Assembly (NCBI GenBank): GCA_010405405.1
Contig: MU004230.1
Span: 282,627 to 346,626, forward strand
Length of the DNA: 64,000 nucleotides
Source of the DNA: Microthyrium microscopicum
Lineage: Eukaryota; Ascomycota; Dothideomycetes; Microthyriales; Microthyriaceae
Reading direction: 5' to 3'
Shown here: piece by piece, positions 48,991-59,491 of the stretch
Layout of the letters: each line of letters opens with the position of its first letter
Numbering within the stretch: position 1 is the first letter of the stretch
Notes under the pieces: generated by a model
What the model was told of the DNA's origin: nothing
Seen by the model: the letters and a program-made list of their open reading frames with translations, nothing else
The model's database searches: none
Program-made: the position numbers and the translations under genes

Positions 48991-50017
48991 CTGCTCCGGC
49001 GGAATGAGGAGGAGTAACAGAGTCTATCAATTGTGAGAGTAAAGTGTTCGAAAGAGAGTTGCAAGGTGGAAGAGTATTTGCTAAATAGAAGAGCTGCAGC
49101 TTGTACACGCGAGAAAATTGGGCTGGCAGTGAAGTTGCAAATTGCGGGTGAAGCCATCAAGCCCGAGCAAGAAGGCATTGAGGTTGCGGAGCCAACCTAG
49201 CAACTACCGTACGATCACCTCAAAGATAAATCATGCCGGAGACTCTTTGATACTCAGAATTGCACCTCGGTGTAGGCATCCACCTCCTTGAAGCCGTTCA
49301 CTACGATCCATTACCGTGCGCCTTGCAAATTCTGCTTACCCAATATATAGAGAAATGAAGAGTCTGTACTCTGTAGAATGTAAAGTGGTAATCGGTGGCG
49401 TCAACTATCATTACCAAGTAGGTAGTCTCCATTGAATATAGAGTGATTACTTTACTCAGTTCTAATGAAGATAGATATCTACATGAAGTACATGCTACAC
49501 TATTCTGTAGCATTACTCGTTTAGCTTGTAAGAGAGATAAACATGAGCTTAAAGCTTTGGCGGCCAAGACAATTCGTAGGCGCTGATTCCGTCTGATAGT
49601 GAGCTACGGAGTACGGATACTGTAGATCCTCAAGCCTCGATAAGCCGTGCGATCAGGCGATATAAATGGTTAAGTACTGTTGGAGATAGGTACCTCAATG
49701 AGACTAATATCTTGGAAGCAGGAATGAAGTTGGAGTTGGCATAAAGCTCAGGGGAGATGTGCGTGGCTGTGCATGGCTAGCGCTTCGCCACGTTTCAACT
49801 CAAAAGGGGAAGGCGCAAGCGTGGCAAGCTAGTAGCTCAGCGTGCCAGCCAGCCAGCTTCCAAGCTTTCTGGACGTCTATCGTGCCTTCTATATGTGGGA
49901 GCCTACGATTCTCACAACTACAGTCTCTCCTTTAGACCACATCTCTTGAACCATGACTTGACGCGCAATTCTTCTTGTCGAGTGTATGATTCTGCCTAGT
50001 TTCTAATATCTCCCAAT
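48991..50017. other. Divergent intergenic region
   Basis: About 1 kb between the F-box-like gene and ECM14. AT-rich from 49300 to 49560. Overlapping short frames at 48653-49178 on the minus strand could mark an alternative 5' end of the F-box-like gene, but nothing supports them further. Confidence 0.35.
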
Positions 50018-51711
50018 ATGCTCCGGCTGTCTACTGTACTCTCACTCATCCTCCTCTCCCCCGCTCTGGTCATTGCCCATCCGGCAACGCCAACACATAC
50101 CCCATCATGGCGCAAACTCACTGATTCCATAATATCCAGAATTTGGCCTGCCCCAGATACCCCAACGACACACCAATCGAGTCATAGCAGTGTCAAACAG
50201 ACTTCTTTGCCTGCTGCCTTAGCGGCACGCGACATAGTTTTGCGCTTCAACCTGACCTCATTCGACCAAGCGCTGGCCATTAAAGAAGCTGCCGATGATC
50301 TATTCCTTGATATCTGGGAGTTTACAGACAATTGGGTCGATATCCGCGTTGCCAAAGACGTGGTAATTACCCAGTCCCACGTCCCGTTGTTTTAGTGTCC
50401 CATTAACTGACCCGCTTGCGCTAGGTCCCTTCGCTCATTAACCTTCTTCCTTCATCTCTCAGCAAAGCATATGCTCCATTAATACCCGAGTCTGTACTCA
50501 CGTCCTTGATAACCTCTTCATACCCGTATTCAACACCTGGCTCCTTTAGCCCTTCACTTCGAACTCATACCCGAGAACTCTTTTTTGCCGACTATCAGCC
50601 TATTTCAGTTATATACCCATGGCTACGTCTTCTTGCCAGCCTATTTTCTACTCATGTCCAAGTTATCACTGTCGGGAAAAGTTTCGAAGGTCGAGATATT
50701 CTCGGCCTACGCATAGGCACCAGGCCAAAAAACAATGACCAACCAATCCGTCCTAAGAAGACTATTTTAGTTACTGGAGGCTCACACGCTCGGGAATGGA
50801 TATCGACTAGCTCTGTCAACTATCTTGCTTACACGCTGGCAACTTCATATGGCAAAGAGCATATTTACACGTCCATGGTAGACGCCTTTGACTGGATCTT
50901 CATCCCAGTCGCCAATCCAGACGGGTACGAATACACGTGGACCACTGATCGTTTATGGCGCAAAAATCGGCAACCAACACCATTGCGCTTCTGCAAAGGC
51001 ATTGATCTAGATCGTAGCTATGCCTTCAAATTTGACCAAGGCAGTGCTGGCAATCCCTGCAGCGAAAGCTATGCCGGTCAAGGTGCATGGGAAGCAACCG
51101 AGTCGGTCCAGATACGTGACTGGGCTCGCAATCGGACTGCTAGTGGCGCCGAGTTTGTCGCATACTTGGACCTTCATTCGTACTCGCAACAAGTATTATA
51201 CCCATACTCGTATTCCTGTGACGTCGATCCTCCAACGCTCGAAAACCTTGAAGAACTCGCGTTTGGTTTGGTCAAAGCCATGTACCACTCATCTCATGGA
51301 AGTACATATCGACCCGCCGCAGCCTGTGAAGGCAATGTTGCAATGGACGCACACGGCAAAGTCTCACGCATGCCACGACTAGAGGCAGGTGGTGGCAGCG
51401 CACTGGACTGGTTCTACGAGGAAATGAAGATTCGGTATTCATATCAGATCAAGCTAAGAGATACTGGCAGTTATGGTTTCTTACTGCCAAAAGATCAGAT
51501 CATTCCAACTGGCAAGGAAGTCGTAGCAGCTGCAACATATCTCGGCCGCTTTCTACTAGGCGAAATCGGCTTTTCGGAGGAAGATATAGGTGGCGCATCG
51601 TCATTATTCCGCAAACCTCAACATTCAGAGAGCTCAGCGGCCACTGGCGATGAATCTGCGGAAGAAGCTCCTGCAATGTTGACGCAGTTTGAGTTACGAA
51701 GAAAACGATGA
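50018..51711 (+). CDS. ECM14: Inactive metallocarboxypeptidase Ecm14
   Basis: Two exons: 50018-50362 and 50425-51711, 543 residues. Signal peptide (MLRLSTVLSLILLSPALVIA). The propeptide spans about 70-190. The M14 carboxypeptidase domain has zinc ligands in GGSHAREWIS (HxxE) and the second His in YLDLHSYSQ. VANPDGYEYTW, LWRKNRQ and GIDLDRSYAF follow the family pattern. The catalytic Glu, normally in FELRDTG, is Lys here (QIKLRDTGSYGF). This loss is known for the fungal Ecm14 family, which keeps the zinc site but is a pseudoenzyme linked to cell wall or vacuolar functions in yeast. The start is the ATG of the signal peptide. Confidence 0.93.
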
Positions 51712-51949
51712 TGACAAGTCGAGATTGTTCAAATCTCACTTGGGGAGGATTGACTGATTCAGGCGTTTTGACAGCGTGACAGGTATTGCACGGGATGGCG
51801 GAAGGACTGCATTTGGTTGTATTGCATAGGAAGCATTCTTGCTCCGCCTTCACTTTCTATGAATTATTGGATTGTACATACTAGGTAGAATATACCTTTT
51901 CTCAACCATTTAGATCATCACCAAACTTCTCCGTCGCTTGCTTATCGTT

Positions 51950-52717
51950 TTACTCCCCAGTCCAGAGCTCGCTTACGTTAGACAGAACAGGCTCGTAGTC
52001 ATCCCTTTGAGCAGCTTCTACACGACGCCTACTTCCAATACCTGCCGACGCTCTCTCTTCCTGACTACTACGGCTGAGATATTGAGTATGCAGGTTTGGC
52101 AGATATTGTACGGTAGCTGTACAATAGTCCATCATCCAGCCATCAGTTGGTCGTCGAGTAAACCTCTCTCCCGGTTCTGATTCACGAGCTGTATTGACAC
52201 TATCAAATATCGCTTGCCGCCAGCTCTGTCGTGCTTCGTCCTCTGTTCCATCTACAACACACGACTCCATGGTCCTCAGGAACTTCCTGTCCTCGCCAGC
52301 TCTACGAGACACAACTTCCAAAAGCTGCAAGTCGACTACGTGAGCAAGTCTTATCCCATACAAACCCCAGAGCGCAGCAGCTTTGTCGCGCACGTCCCAG
52401 AAGCACTTTACTGGTCGTGGGTTCTCCAGGATGTTCCTGAGTGTTGTGCCATCGCTCGCAGGCGTTGTGAAGGCTGCGTTTCCAAGAGCTTGGATGTCGA
52501 TGATACGTACCGTTCTCATGAACCTCATCGATATTTGCCAATCAGTCAGTATGGTAACGTATTCTATCGTACCATTGCGACCAAGATTTCGTCCTTTGAT
52601 GTCCAAGTAAATGTGGGACTTGGAGGAGATTGTTAGGAGAAGCTCTTGAAGGTCAGAAATAGTGGTTACTACGTCTGTTGTGATACCAATGTCATGCCCA
52701 TGAAGGTTTCCGCTCAT
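51950..52717 (-). CDS. DEDD 3'-5' exonuclease-like protein, likely inactive
   Basis: Single exon, 255 residues. The N-terminal half follows the RNase D/Werner exonuclease pattern used by many fungal proteins: YLDIKGRNLGRNGTIEYVTI, IIDIQALGNAAF, GTTLRNILENP, KCFWDVRDKAAALWGLYGI and HVVDLQLLEVVSRR. Motif I, normally DxE, reads Asp-Ile-Lys, so one metal ligand is missing; FWDVR keeps an Asp in motif II. The C-terminal 90 residues (RFTRRPTDGWMMDYCTATVQ onward) are typical of this fungal group but of unknown role. Cytosolic or nuclear; no targeting signal. Convergent with ECM14, 238 bp apart. A short intron in the EYVTILTDWQ region cannot be excluded. Confidence 0.72.
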   Translation of the reverse strand: MSGNLHGHDIGITTDVVTTISDLQELLLTISSKSHIYLDIKGRNLGRNGTIEYVTILTDWQISMRFMRTVRIIDIQALGNAAFTTPASDGTTLRNILENPRPVKCFWDVRDKAAALWGLYGIRLAHVVDLQLLEVVSRRAGEDRKFLRTMESCVVDGTEDEARQSWRQAIFDSVNTARESEPGERFTRRPTDGWMMDYCTATVQYLPNLHTQYLSRSSQEERASAGIGSRRRVEAAQRDDYEPVLSNVSELWTGE

Positions 52718-53530
52718 GATTTAAGAAATTTGATTGATGAAACAGTGCGTTATTGAATCTCTTGAGTCAGACTTCTGGACTATCTTGTAATAATGAGAGG
52801 CTTTATATGTTTCTTTTCCTTCAAGGCTATTTGCTAAAACCCGCCGCGTGACGTGTAATTTGAAATCAACTTCTTCGCATGTGAAATAATAAATCTAATA
52901 ATCAACTCCTGACTGCTCAAAGTGCAAAGAACGAGTCTTCGGGCAATCGTTGGGGTTAGTAAAAAGATTTTGTTTAGTCACGGTGACTTTGCATCTTCGA
53001 CATAGATGGGGCGTCAACATCGCAAGGCTCAGCTTTTAAGATGAACTCTCCTAATGGTCCCCCTATACTTAGCGTTGTAGATGACAGATGTTTTGTATCA
53101 AATCCAGATAATATTCCGCAAACCCGGAATGAATAAGGCAGGTGGTGCTGAGGAGCATAGTCCATCCATCAGTTTCCTTAATTTTGCTGTCTGGATGTGA
53201 TGCTCTTATTCCAATTTCTTAGTCCAGAAAACTCGTTTTTCCAATACATCTGCTTACCAAAGCTTTCACCTTCTTCAAAATAATCAAACAGTGTCGTGGT
53301 CGTGGAGCAAACTTGCAGTGATGACGAGTGGATCCAGCTGCATGAAGCTTCTCCGTGGGGAAGATCGGCGAAAGCTGTCCATCAAGGTCCGTGGAAATGC
53401 TAAAACTAGCAGATTGCCAAAGATATGCTGCCTAAGTCCACTACTTTGATCTAGGATAATCTTCTTGGCTATTTTCTTGCGAATCGTAGATAACACCGAC
53501 GCTATCGCAATACTAGAAAACGGTTCAAAA
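52718..53530. other. Divergent intergenic region
   Basis: 813 bp between the exonuclease-like and SDR-like genes. One minus-strand frame (53284-53553) overlaps the SDR start and has no features. Nothing else is supported. Confidence 0.4.
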
Positions 53531-54713
53531 ATGGCAACTTCTACTCCTGGCAATGAGACAGCAATGGATTCTGAGCATTTCTCTCCTTATCGACCAGACG
53601 GGAAGCTTGTAAGTTTCATATCAATCCATTGAACACGATCGTTTTACTGAACTTCAAAATAGTATGGCTTTGTCTGCATCGTAACCGGAGCAACATGGCC
53701 AATTGGCAAAGCTATCACCCTGGAACTGGCAGGTAGGCGCTGAACACTGAATATCGAAAATTTAAAGACCAGTGACTGACAACTAATGTAGCTCATGGAG
53801 CAGCTTGTGTTTATGCCTGCTCAACATCAACAGAAGATGATTACATGGGCTTAGTCGAAGAAGCTGAAAAATTGTACCCCAACACAAAAGTCATTCCATA
53901 TCCATACAAACATGTCGACGAACAAGAGACATTAGCCCTTCTGGATGATGTGCTCAATTCATGGGGCAGACTTGATGTATGGGTCTCGAGCTGTGGACAG
54001 CTTGGACCGCCATCTATCGACGATACTTCGCCAAATGATCTCATTCGATGTTTCGAGTCTAATGCGATGGCGGCATTCTTTGCACTAAAATATGCACCAG
54101 CGGCCATGACGAAAACAACACCCAAAGGCAATTATCCAAATGCAGCCCCGAAAGATGTCAGCTATGGAAGCATTGTTGTCGTCTCAAGTGCAGCGAGCGA
54201 GTATGGTGGTTGCTGGGGACCTTGCTTTACCATGAGTTCACATGCAGCTCTCGGTGTTGTGAGATCAGGAGTCGCCGCTTTGAAAGGTAAGCCAGAATCA
54301 CCTTTCAGAGGATTAGGACTAAAGTGATAACAGGAACTGGCGTTCGAATAAACATGATTTCCCCAGGCCAGATTGATGTGGGTATTGATTTGAAACGTGT
54401 AAGTTTACTTGCGAAAGTTGACGCCTTTAGCTGATAGGTTACAAGTCGGATGTAAGAGGGATGACATCTCAACTCCCCCCTTCAACACTGCAATCAGAAA
54501 AGATTCGGAAAGAAGTCATTGGTCTGGAGAGAGCCGGCTTACCTACTGAAGTAGGCAGAGTAGCTGGCTTTCTCGCAAGTGGTTTCAGCAGCTATATCAC
54601 TGGCGCAAATCTTGTCGTAGATGGAGGAGCAACGTAAGTTATCGGCTTTTATATTGGGTTCTTTGAGCTAACTCTCCTTTAGTGTGATGAATCCTCTAAC
54701 TCTTCCGGTCTAG
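53531..54713 (+). CDS. SDR-family protein lacking the catalytic Tyr-Lys pair
   Basis: Six exons: 53531-53608, 53663-53732, 53792-54286, 54334-54398, 54446-54633 and 54683-54713, 308 residues. Rossmann fold: VCIVTGATWPIGKAITLELA (cofactor loop TGxxxxIG), GRLDVWVSSCGQLGPPS where NNAG is usual, SIVVVSSAASEYGG with the Ser of the triad, and RINMISPGQIDVGID and SYITGANLVVDGGATV at the C-terminus. The expected YxxxK is replaced by CFTMSSHAALG, so the catalytic Tyr and Lys are absent and normal oxidoreduction is doubtful. It could bind NAD(P) or act as a regulator. The intron between exons 4 and 5 has two possible placements differing by a few residues (RSDVRG or RYKSDVRG). It ends 100 bp from the convergent cytidine deaminase gene. 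Confidence 0.82.
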
Positions 54714-54813
54714 AATGATGTCTTAGATCTCCAATACTTCAAAATTTCGTATTGGTAACTTCTTCACGCATGCGACGACATGGGAAAGAGCAGATACGAT
54801 CATCTGTTAGCGG

Positions 54814-55589
54814 TCATGATGATCTTGCCGCATCATGTTTCTTTAGCGCATCCGGGCCAAAAGACATTGGAAGAAGCTGTAAAGTAAAGTCAATAAGCAA
54901 TACATGAAGAGATGTTCGAAGACTTACATCGCCCAAAGTCTTGACAGTGTACTTTCCGTCTTTATTAAACATGAAAATTGGAACCGAGAGATCGCAGAAT
55001 TCCCGAATGAACTGTCGACACATTCCACAAGGACTGCATGGCTCATCAATATTCGTTGAGACTGCTATGGCCTTAAAGTCCCCAAGGCCCAATCCAGAGA
55101 ATATGGCGGTGCCGAAAGCAACTCTTTCGGCGCATGTTCCAACAGGATAAGCCGCATTTTCGATATTAGCTCCTGATATGGTCGATCCTAATGGTGTAGA
55201 TTTGTTGAGAAGTAAAGTACAGCCAACGTTGAATTTGGAGTATGGGCCTGTGATGAGTGAGTGCATTGTCCAAAGGTACGGAGTCAACTATAGCAGATTG
55301 GAGGATCCGCTTTTCGAATGCTCAATGTACACTATCCGATCACTAGATAAGAGCGACTGGCTTTGACGGCAAATGGGTGATACCATAGATCGTGCACTGC
55401 TCAGTGAAATTTTTTATGAAAAGGACGTACAAAGGAGCATTCGAAGGGATACATGTCCTAGATTAGGCTTTTCACAGGTGAGAACTAACAGTATGCCTTT
55501 GCTTTGGCAGCTGTGGCTTCTTTTGATAGCTGTTCGATTTCTTGAACCGTCAGTCCGTGAACATTGGAGCTATCGTCAAGTCCTGACAT
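54814..55589 (-). CDS. Cytidine deaminase
   Basis: Three exons: 55589-55490, 55247-54928 and 54876-54814, 160 residues. Zinc-dependent hydrolysis of cytidine/deoxycytidine to uridine, in pyrimidine salvage. Motifs: YCPYSKFNVGCTLL, GANIENAAYPVGTCAERVAF (zinc Cys and catalytic Glu in CAE) and EPCSPCGMCRQF (the PCxxC zinc pair). The tail LLPMSFGPDAL is standard. The first intron is 242 nt, much longer than others here, but the join gives the exact family sequence AYCPYSKF. Confidence 0.94.
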
Positions 55590-55993
55590 TTTGGTGAAAG
55601 TGAAAATCAGCACTAGAACAAAATATCAGATTGTTGATGTATGGAAACTAGAAGAGTGAGGAATGCTTCAATACCTCGACTGAAGTAGAGCATGTGGGAT
55701 GAATGCGGGTATCAGCGGGCCGATAGCTCACTTGAAGCTGCGAGTTACACGAAGTTTGGTCACAAAACCCCTTAGGAACCAGTTCGTAGTTTTCAAAAAA
55801 ACTCCAAGGAAAAAGTTCAGGATATTATTGTTAAGATATGGAAAGCGGAGACAAACCACCGCACAAATAGCTAAAGGAATGGTTTTGAACAGAACGAAGC
55901 AGGGGACATGGCATGGACAATGATCATCATGTCTTTGCTCAAAAAGAGGACAGTGTCAAAATTTATATCAAGAACACAGCGAGGAAATTGGAA

Positions 55994-56815
55994 TCATTTG
56001 ACAAAGGGCCTACCACCTGGAAGCTTGACGATCAAAACCATGGTACTGTTCTAGGAAACATGTGAGCCGAAGTAATTATAAGTATTCCAGCGCAGAAACC
56101 AGTACTTACCTCCTGTATATCATAATCGGCCAGCGTTAGATCTGTATATCACTGATCAATGATATACTCCCTCAACGTCATCTCTAGAAAAACTTACTAC
56201 GCCCTTTTGCAAGCTGCTTGCCTCCGAAAATCAGCCCCACAGAGTCGGTGTTGACGGCCTTTTCGTTTTTGATTCGTTCAAAGAGTTGCTCCACACTGGT
56301 GGTAACGGGAACATCATTAAGGGTGTAAGTTCGATGAGCATCCTGAACGAAGACATTTTTCAAGACCCGACCCTCATAAGGAGGTGGAGCAATCTCATTA
56401 TTGGGTGGATCTTGAGTCACGACTGTAGGTGGCCGGATTGAAGGGTCGCGTCCAGCGCTGTCAACTCTTGTGATGGTATCATCCTATCGTCATATAAGTC
56501 CAAGTTGATCGAGGCGACTTCTAATCCAAAGACTTACATCTCGGATGTTGTAAGAAGATAGCGGCTTGTCTGAGGATACTGTTAGCATATGGAGCCACAA
56601 GGTTCAAGTATTTACTTAACTTCATTCATTTCTTCCCCAAATACCATGAGGTTGAGGTCCAAAGGGTTTACATAACGTCCCTCTTGTCTTTGAATTCTCA
56701 TAGTAACTAAGCTCTTGAATCGGCTGAGGCCCATCTGTCTCGGAAGACCAGAGAATTCGAATTTCTGGGAGCCATCCAGAGAGACAACGTTGATGTTATC
56801 AAAAACGTCGTCCAT
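55994..56815 (-). CDS. Tandem ubiquitin-like protein with C-terminal Gly-Gly tail
   Basis: Five exons: 56815-56621, 56564-56538, 56483-56198, 56141-56110 and 56050-55994, 198 residues. Ubiquitin-like domain 1, about residues 8-80, ends LMVFGEEMNE then PLSSYNIRDDDTITRV. A Pro-rich linker (RPPTVVTQDPPNNEIAPPPY) follows. Domain 2, about 112-193, matches ubiquitin more closely: VGLIFGGKQLAKGRNLTLAD, YDIQENSTMVLIVKLPGG. Gly192-Gly193 is followed by five residues, RPFVK, like precursors that a protease trims to expose Gly-Gly. Two ubiquitin folds in one short chain with such a tail is the layout of ISG15 in animals. I know no named fungal counterpart, so conjugation is inference. The first intron is the least certain: the alternative reading MNEDKPLSSY would fit ubiquitin better in length but needs a non-canonical site. 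Confidence 0.78.
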
Positions 56816-57625
56816 GCTCAATCAAATCGAGAGACTAGATACGTATGTTTTAGAATAGCGAAAAAGAATTCAGGTACTGGTTTGCACTATGTTTTCAAGG
56901 CTGGGGGTTGAGAAGAAGATATCAAGCTTCAGAGAATGACAGTCACTGCCAAATTATCTGCCAGCCTGCGCCAGAAATGTTTTCTGGATCTCTAATGTTC
57001 TATTACGTGGTTCGAAAGAGGGGAATCGTGAATGGCTCGTACTGGAAGGCTGGATCCGGCGAATGGAACAGTGCTCAACTTGCGCCTTGTCAATTGTTGG
57101 CTCTCGTATGGCAGACTATTCTATGGCCTTATCTAACAGCCAAGCCTCTAGTCTGCAATGCACTTCGGTGAAGATGAGCCTGAAACAGGGTCGCGTTGTT
57201 TTTGGTCAGAGTCGCTTCCATGCATCTGCCGATATGCCTTCCAAGGCTGGATCGGCCTTGGTGGCGGAGCACGTTGTTAGCTTAGCATCAGGCTGAATAT
57301 TTTGCGATACCATTCTATCTTCTTACAGAGTTTCAAAAACAAATCATATGAGAGAATAAACCTTTAGAACTACCATAGGGCGTTATGAGCTTTTCTGAAA
57401 GGCTTTGCTGGATACTCCAAGCATGCATTTGTGTGAAGTCAATCAGCCTACGCTACGTGTCTCGACTTGCTCTTTCTTGATCGCCAAGGAGTTTGAGGCC
57501 GCCTCATTATCTTTCATGTGCAGCCTGGTTATCTCATAACTCATTTCAGACGCTGTGAGTTACTATTGACGGACAATTGTTGAGCAGTCAAACCCAACCG
57601 CATTCGATACAGCGAAGCAAGAGCA
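56816..57625. promoter_or_regulatory. Shared divergent region between UBL and RBR genes
   Basis: 810 bp between the start codons of the tandem ubiquitin-like gene and the RBR ligase gene, which point away from each other. It probably contains both promoters. No motif could be assigned with confidence. Confidence 0.4.
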
Positions 57626-59185
57626 ATGGCAGAAGAAGAAGCTTTTGAGAACTGGAAAATATGTCACAAAGTCAACATTCAGTTCCATCAAAAGCAAGAA
57701 GTTTTAGACCAGGAAACATCAAAGAAATCTCGATGCATATGGTGCAAGAACTCAGAGGACATGGACGGCTCACTACGTTCCAACTTCTCGTCTACTGTTG
57801 TTCAGTGTCTAGCTGAACATAAACCGACCGACCCCTGGGCTACGTTGACTTGTCCGGATTGCGAGGTTGATTTAGTGCAGAGGATAAGTGAGCGAAAACA
57901 GGAATGCTTTGCAGAAGGATGTCGCCGGCTAGTACAAGTTGATCAGTGGAAGGTTAAACAGCGATTAGGTCCATCTGAACTGACTGATTCGTAAGTCAGT
58001 TCTCAGGAAATACTTCCAAGTATTTGGCACTGACTGAAAATAGATACCTCAGGCTTCTGAACAAATTCGCCGTCATTTCTTGCGAAATGTGCTTCGACGA
58101 TATTCCGATTGAAGAAATCACATCCCACACAGCGACTCCGCAGTGCCAACACGACCCTACAATGTGTGGCGACTGTTTATCACGCTATGTCACACATGAG
58201 ATTGAGACCGGAAATTGGCAATGTATAAAATGTCCAGATCGTCTATGTTCTCAAGAACTAAAAGGTCGCGACATTCGGGATCTAGTATCCATAGATGTCT
58301 TCAAAGTGTCAGTGATCCTCAGGACTATGTTTTGTGTTGCTCTTTGACTGACCATCGCAGCTATGATGATCAAATAACAAGGTCAAATTTGGCGAAAAAT
58401 CCTAATTTCAGATGGTGCATTGGAAAATGCGGTAACGGACAACTGGTCGCAGGTGTTCCAGATATGCCTCCACTAGAAGTCGTACCTCCAGCAACAGCTG
58501 AAAAGAAAAGCTTAGTTGGAAGCAAAGCCACCAGGAAGCGACAGAGTATATTTGGCGCTGTTCATCAAACCAGAAATGATAGAGGCCGTCACTTTCTCAT
58601 GCCGCCTGAGGTTGATGGTGTAAATACACCTAAAGCCAAAGCACCAACCTTGAGAGACGTCCAAGCAGCACAATGGCGATGTACAAAATGTTCTAAGTTG
58701 AACTGCTTTAGATGTAAAGAAGAAGCACATCCAGGAGAAACCTGTGAGCAGTCTCGTCAATTAAATCCACTCAGGGGCGATAATGAAAGAGAAAGAAAAC
58801 GAGTATCTAAGAAATGCCCGAAAAAGTGGTGTGGAAGATATATTGGCAAGACTTACGGTTGTGTTCATATGCATTGTAATCCCAAGATTGGTAGGTTGTT
58901 CTACGACTCTGTGCTTTCGCATCATTCATTCTAACTAAAGTTTTAGGCGGTTGCGGTGTAAAGTTTTGCTGGAAATGTAAAGTGATCTTTCCGAAGATAA
59001 ATGACTCGGAAATGTATCATTCATGGCAGTACAAGCATTTGAATACATGTCCGATGTTAGGGGGAAAGTATGAAACCACGGGAACGATGGCCGCACCCGG
59101 TGCTAGCGACGCACAGTATGAGGCGGACTGGAGTATAGACCCTTTATATGAGTCTGGAGATTCAGGAAGTGAGCAATGGAGATAG
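57626..59185 (+). CDS. RBR-type E3 ubiquitin ligase (RING1-IBR-RING2)
   Basis: Four exons: 57626-57990, 58044-58307, 58361-58890 and 58947-59185, 465 residues. The N-terminal part has a Cys cluster (CIWCKNSED, LTCPDCEVD, ECFAEGCRRL). RING1 (about 140-195): ISCEMCFDDIPIEEITSHTA, CQHDPTMCGDCL and CIKCPDRLC. IBR: FRWCIGKCGNGQ and, after a disordered insert, WRCTKCSKLNCFRCKEEAHP then GETC. RING2: KKCPKKWCGRYIGKTYGCVH, MHCNPKIGGCGVKFCWKC. The active Cys, which forms a thioester with ubiquitin, is Cys377 in YGCVHMHC. It should transfer ubiquitin or a ubiquitin-like protein to targets. Its divergent neighbour is the tandem ubiquitin-like gene, so the two may work together. The 58307 donor (GTCAGT) was chosen because it alone keeps frame. 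Confidence 0.9.
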
Positions 59186-59491
59186 TTGAATATACTCAAA
59201 ATGTATCAGTTTGTCGAAACTCGGGTTGTGGTCAAATCACCAACAGTTGAGGTTCAAGATAGATCTGCAACGAGAGAAACGAACAGCATAGCACTAGCGG
59301 GGACCTACAGAGACATTGCTTCTGTTGAGCGTGGTATAACAATCAATGTTGATTACTGGATCTCATTATATTTATTAGGTTATCTTCCACTATGCTACCT
59401 CGGAGCTAAGGTGACAACCAATCTGTCAAAGCGGTTCTGCTACGCATGGTTAGCATACCGGGGAATAGATATATAGGAGCATTCAAACTTA
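59186..59491. other. Convergent intergenic region
   Basis: About 300 bp between the RBR gene and the membrane-protein gene. It contains a 96-codon plus-strand frame directly after the RBR stop with no recognisable features. Confidence 0.35.

Noticed and set aside
56908-57296. Two plus-strand frames between UBL and RBR genes
   Set aside because: They overlap in different frames, lack motifs and lie in the shared promoter region.
59186-59476. 96-codon frame after the RBR stop
   Set aside because: Begins right at the RBR stop with no independent start context or features; most likely 3' UTR.
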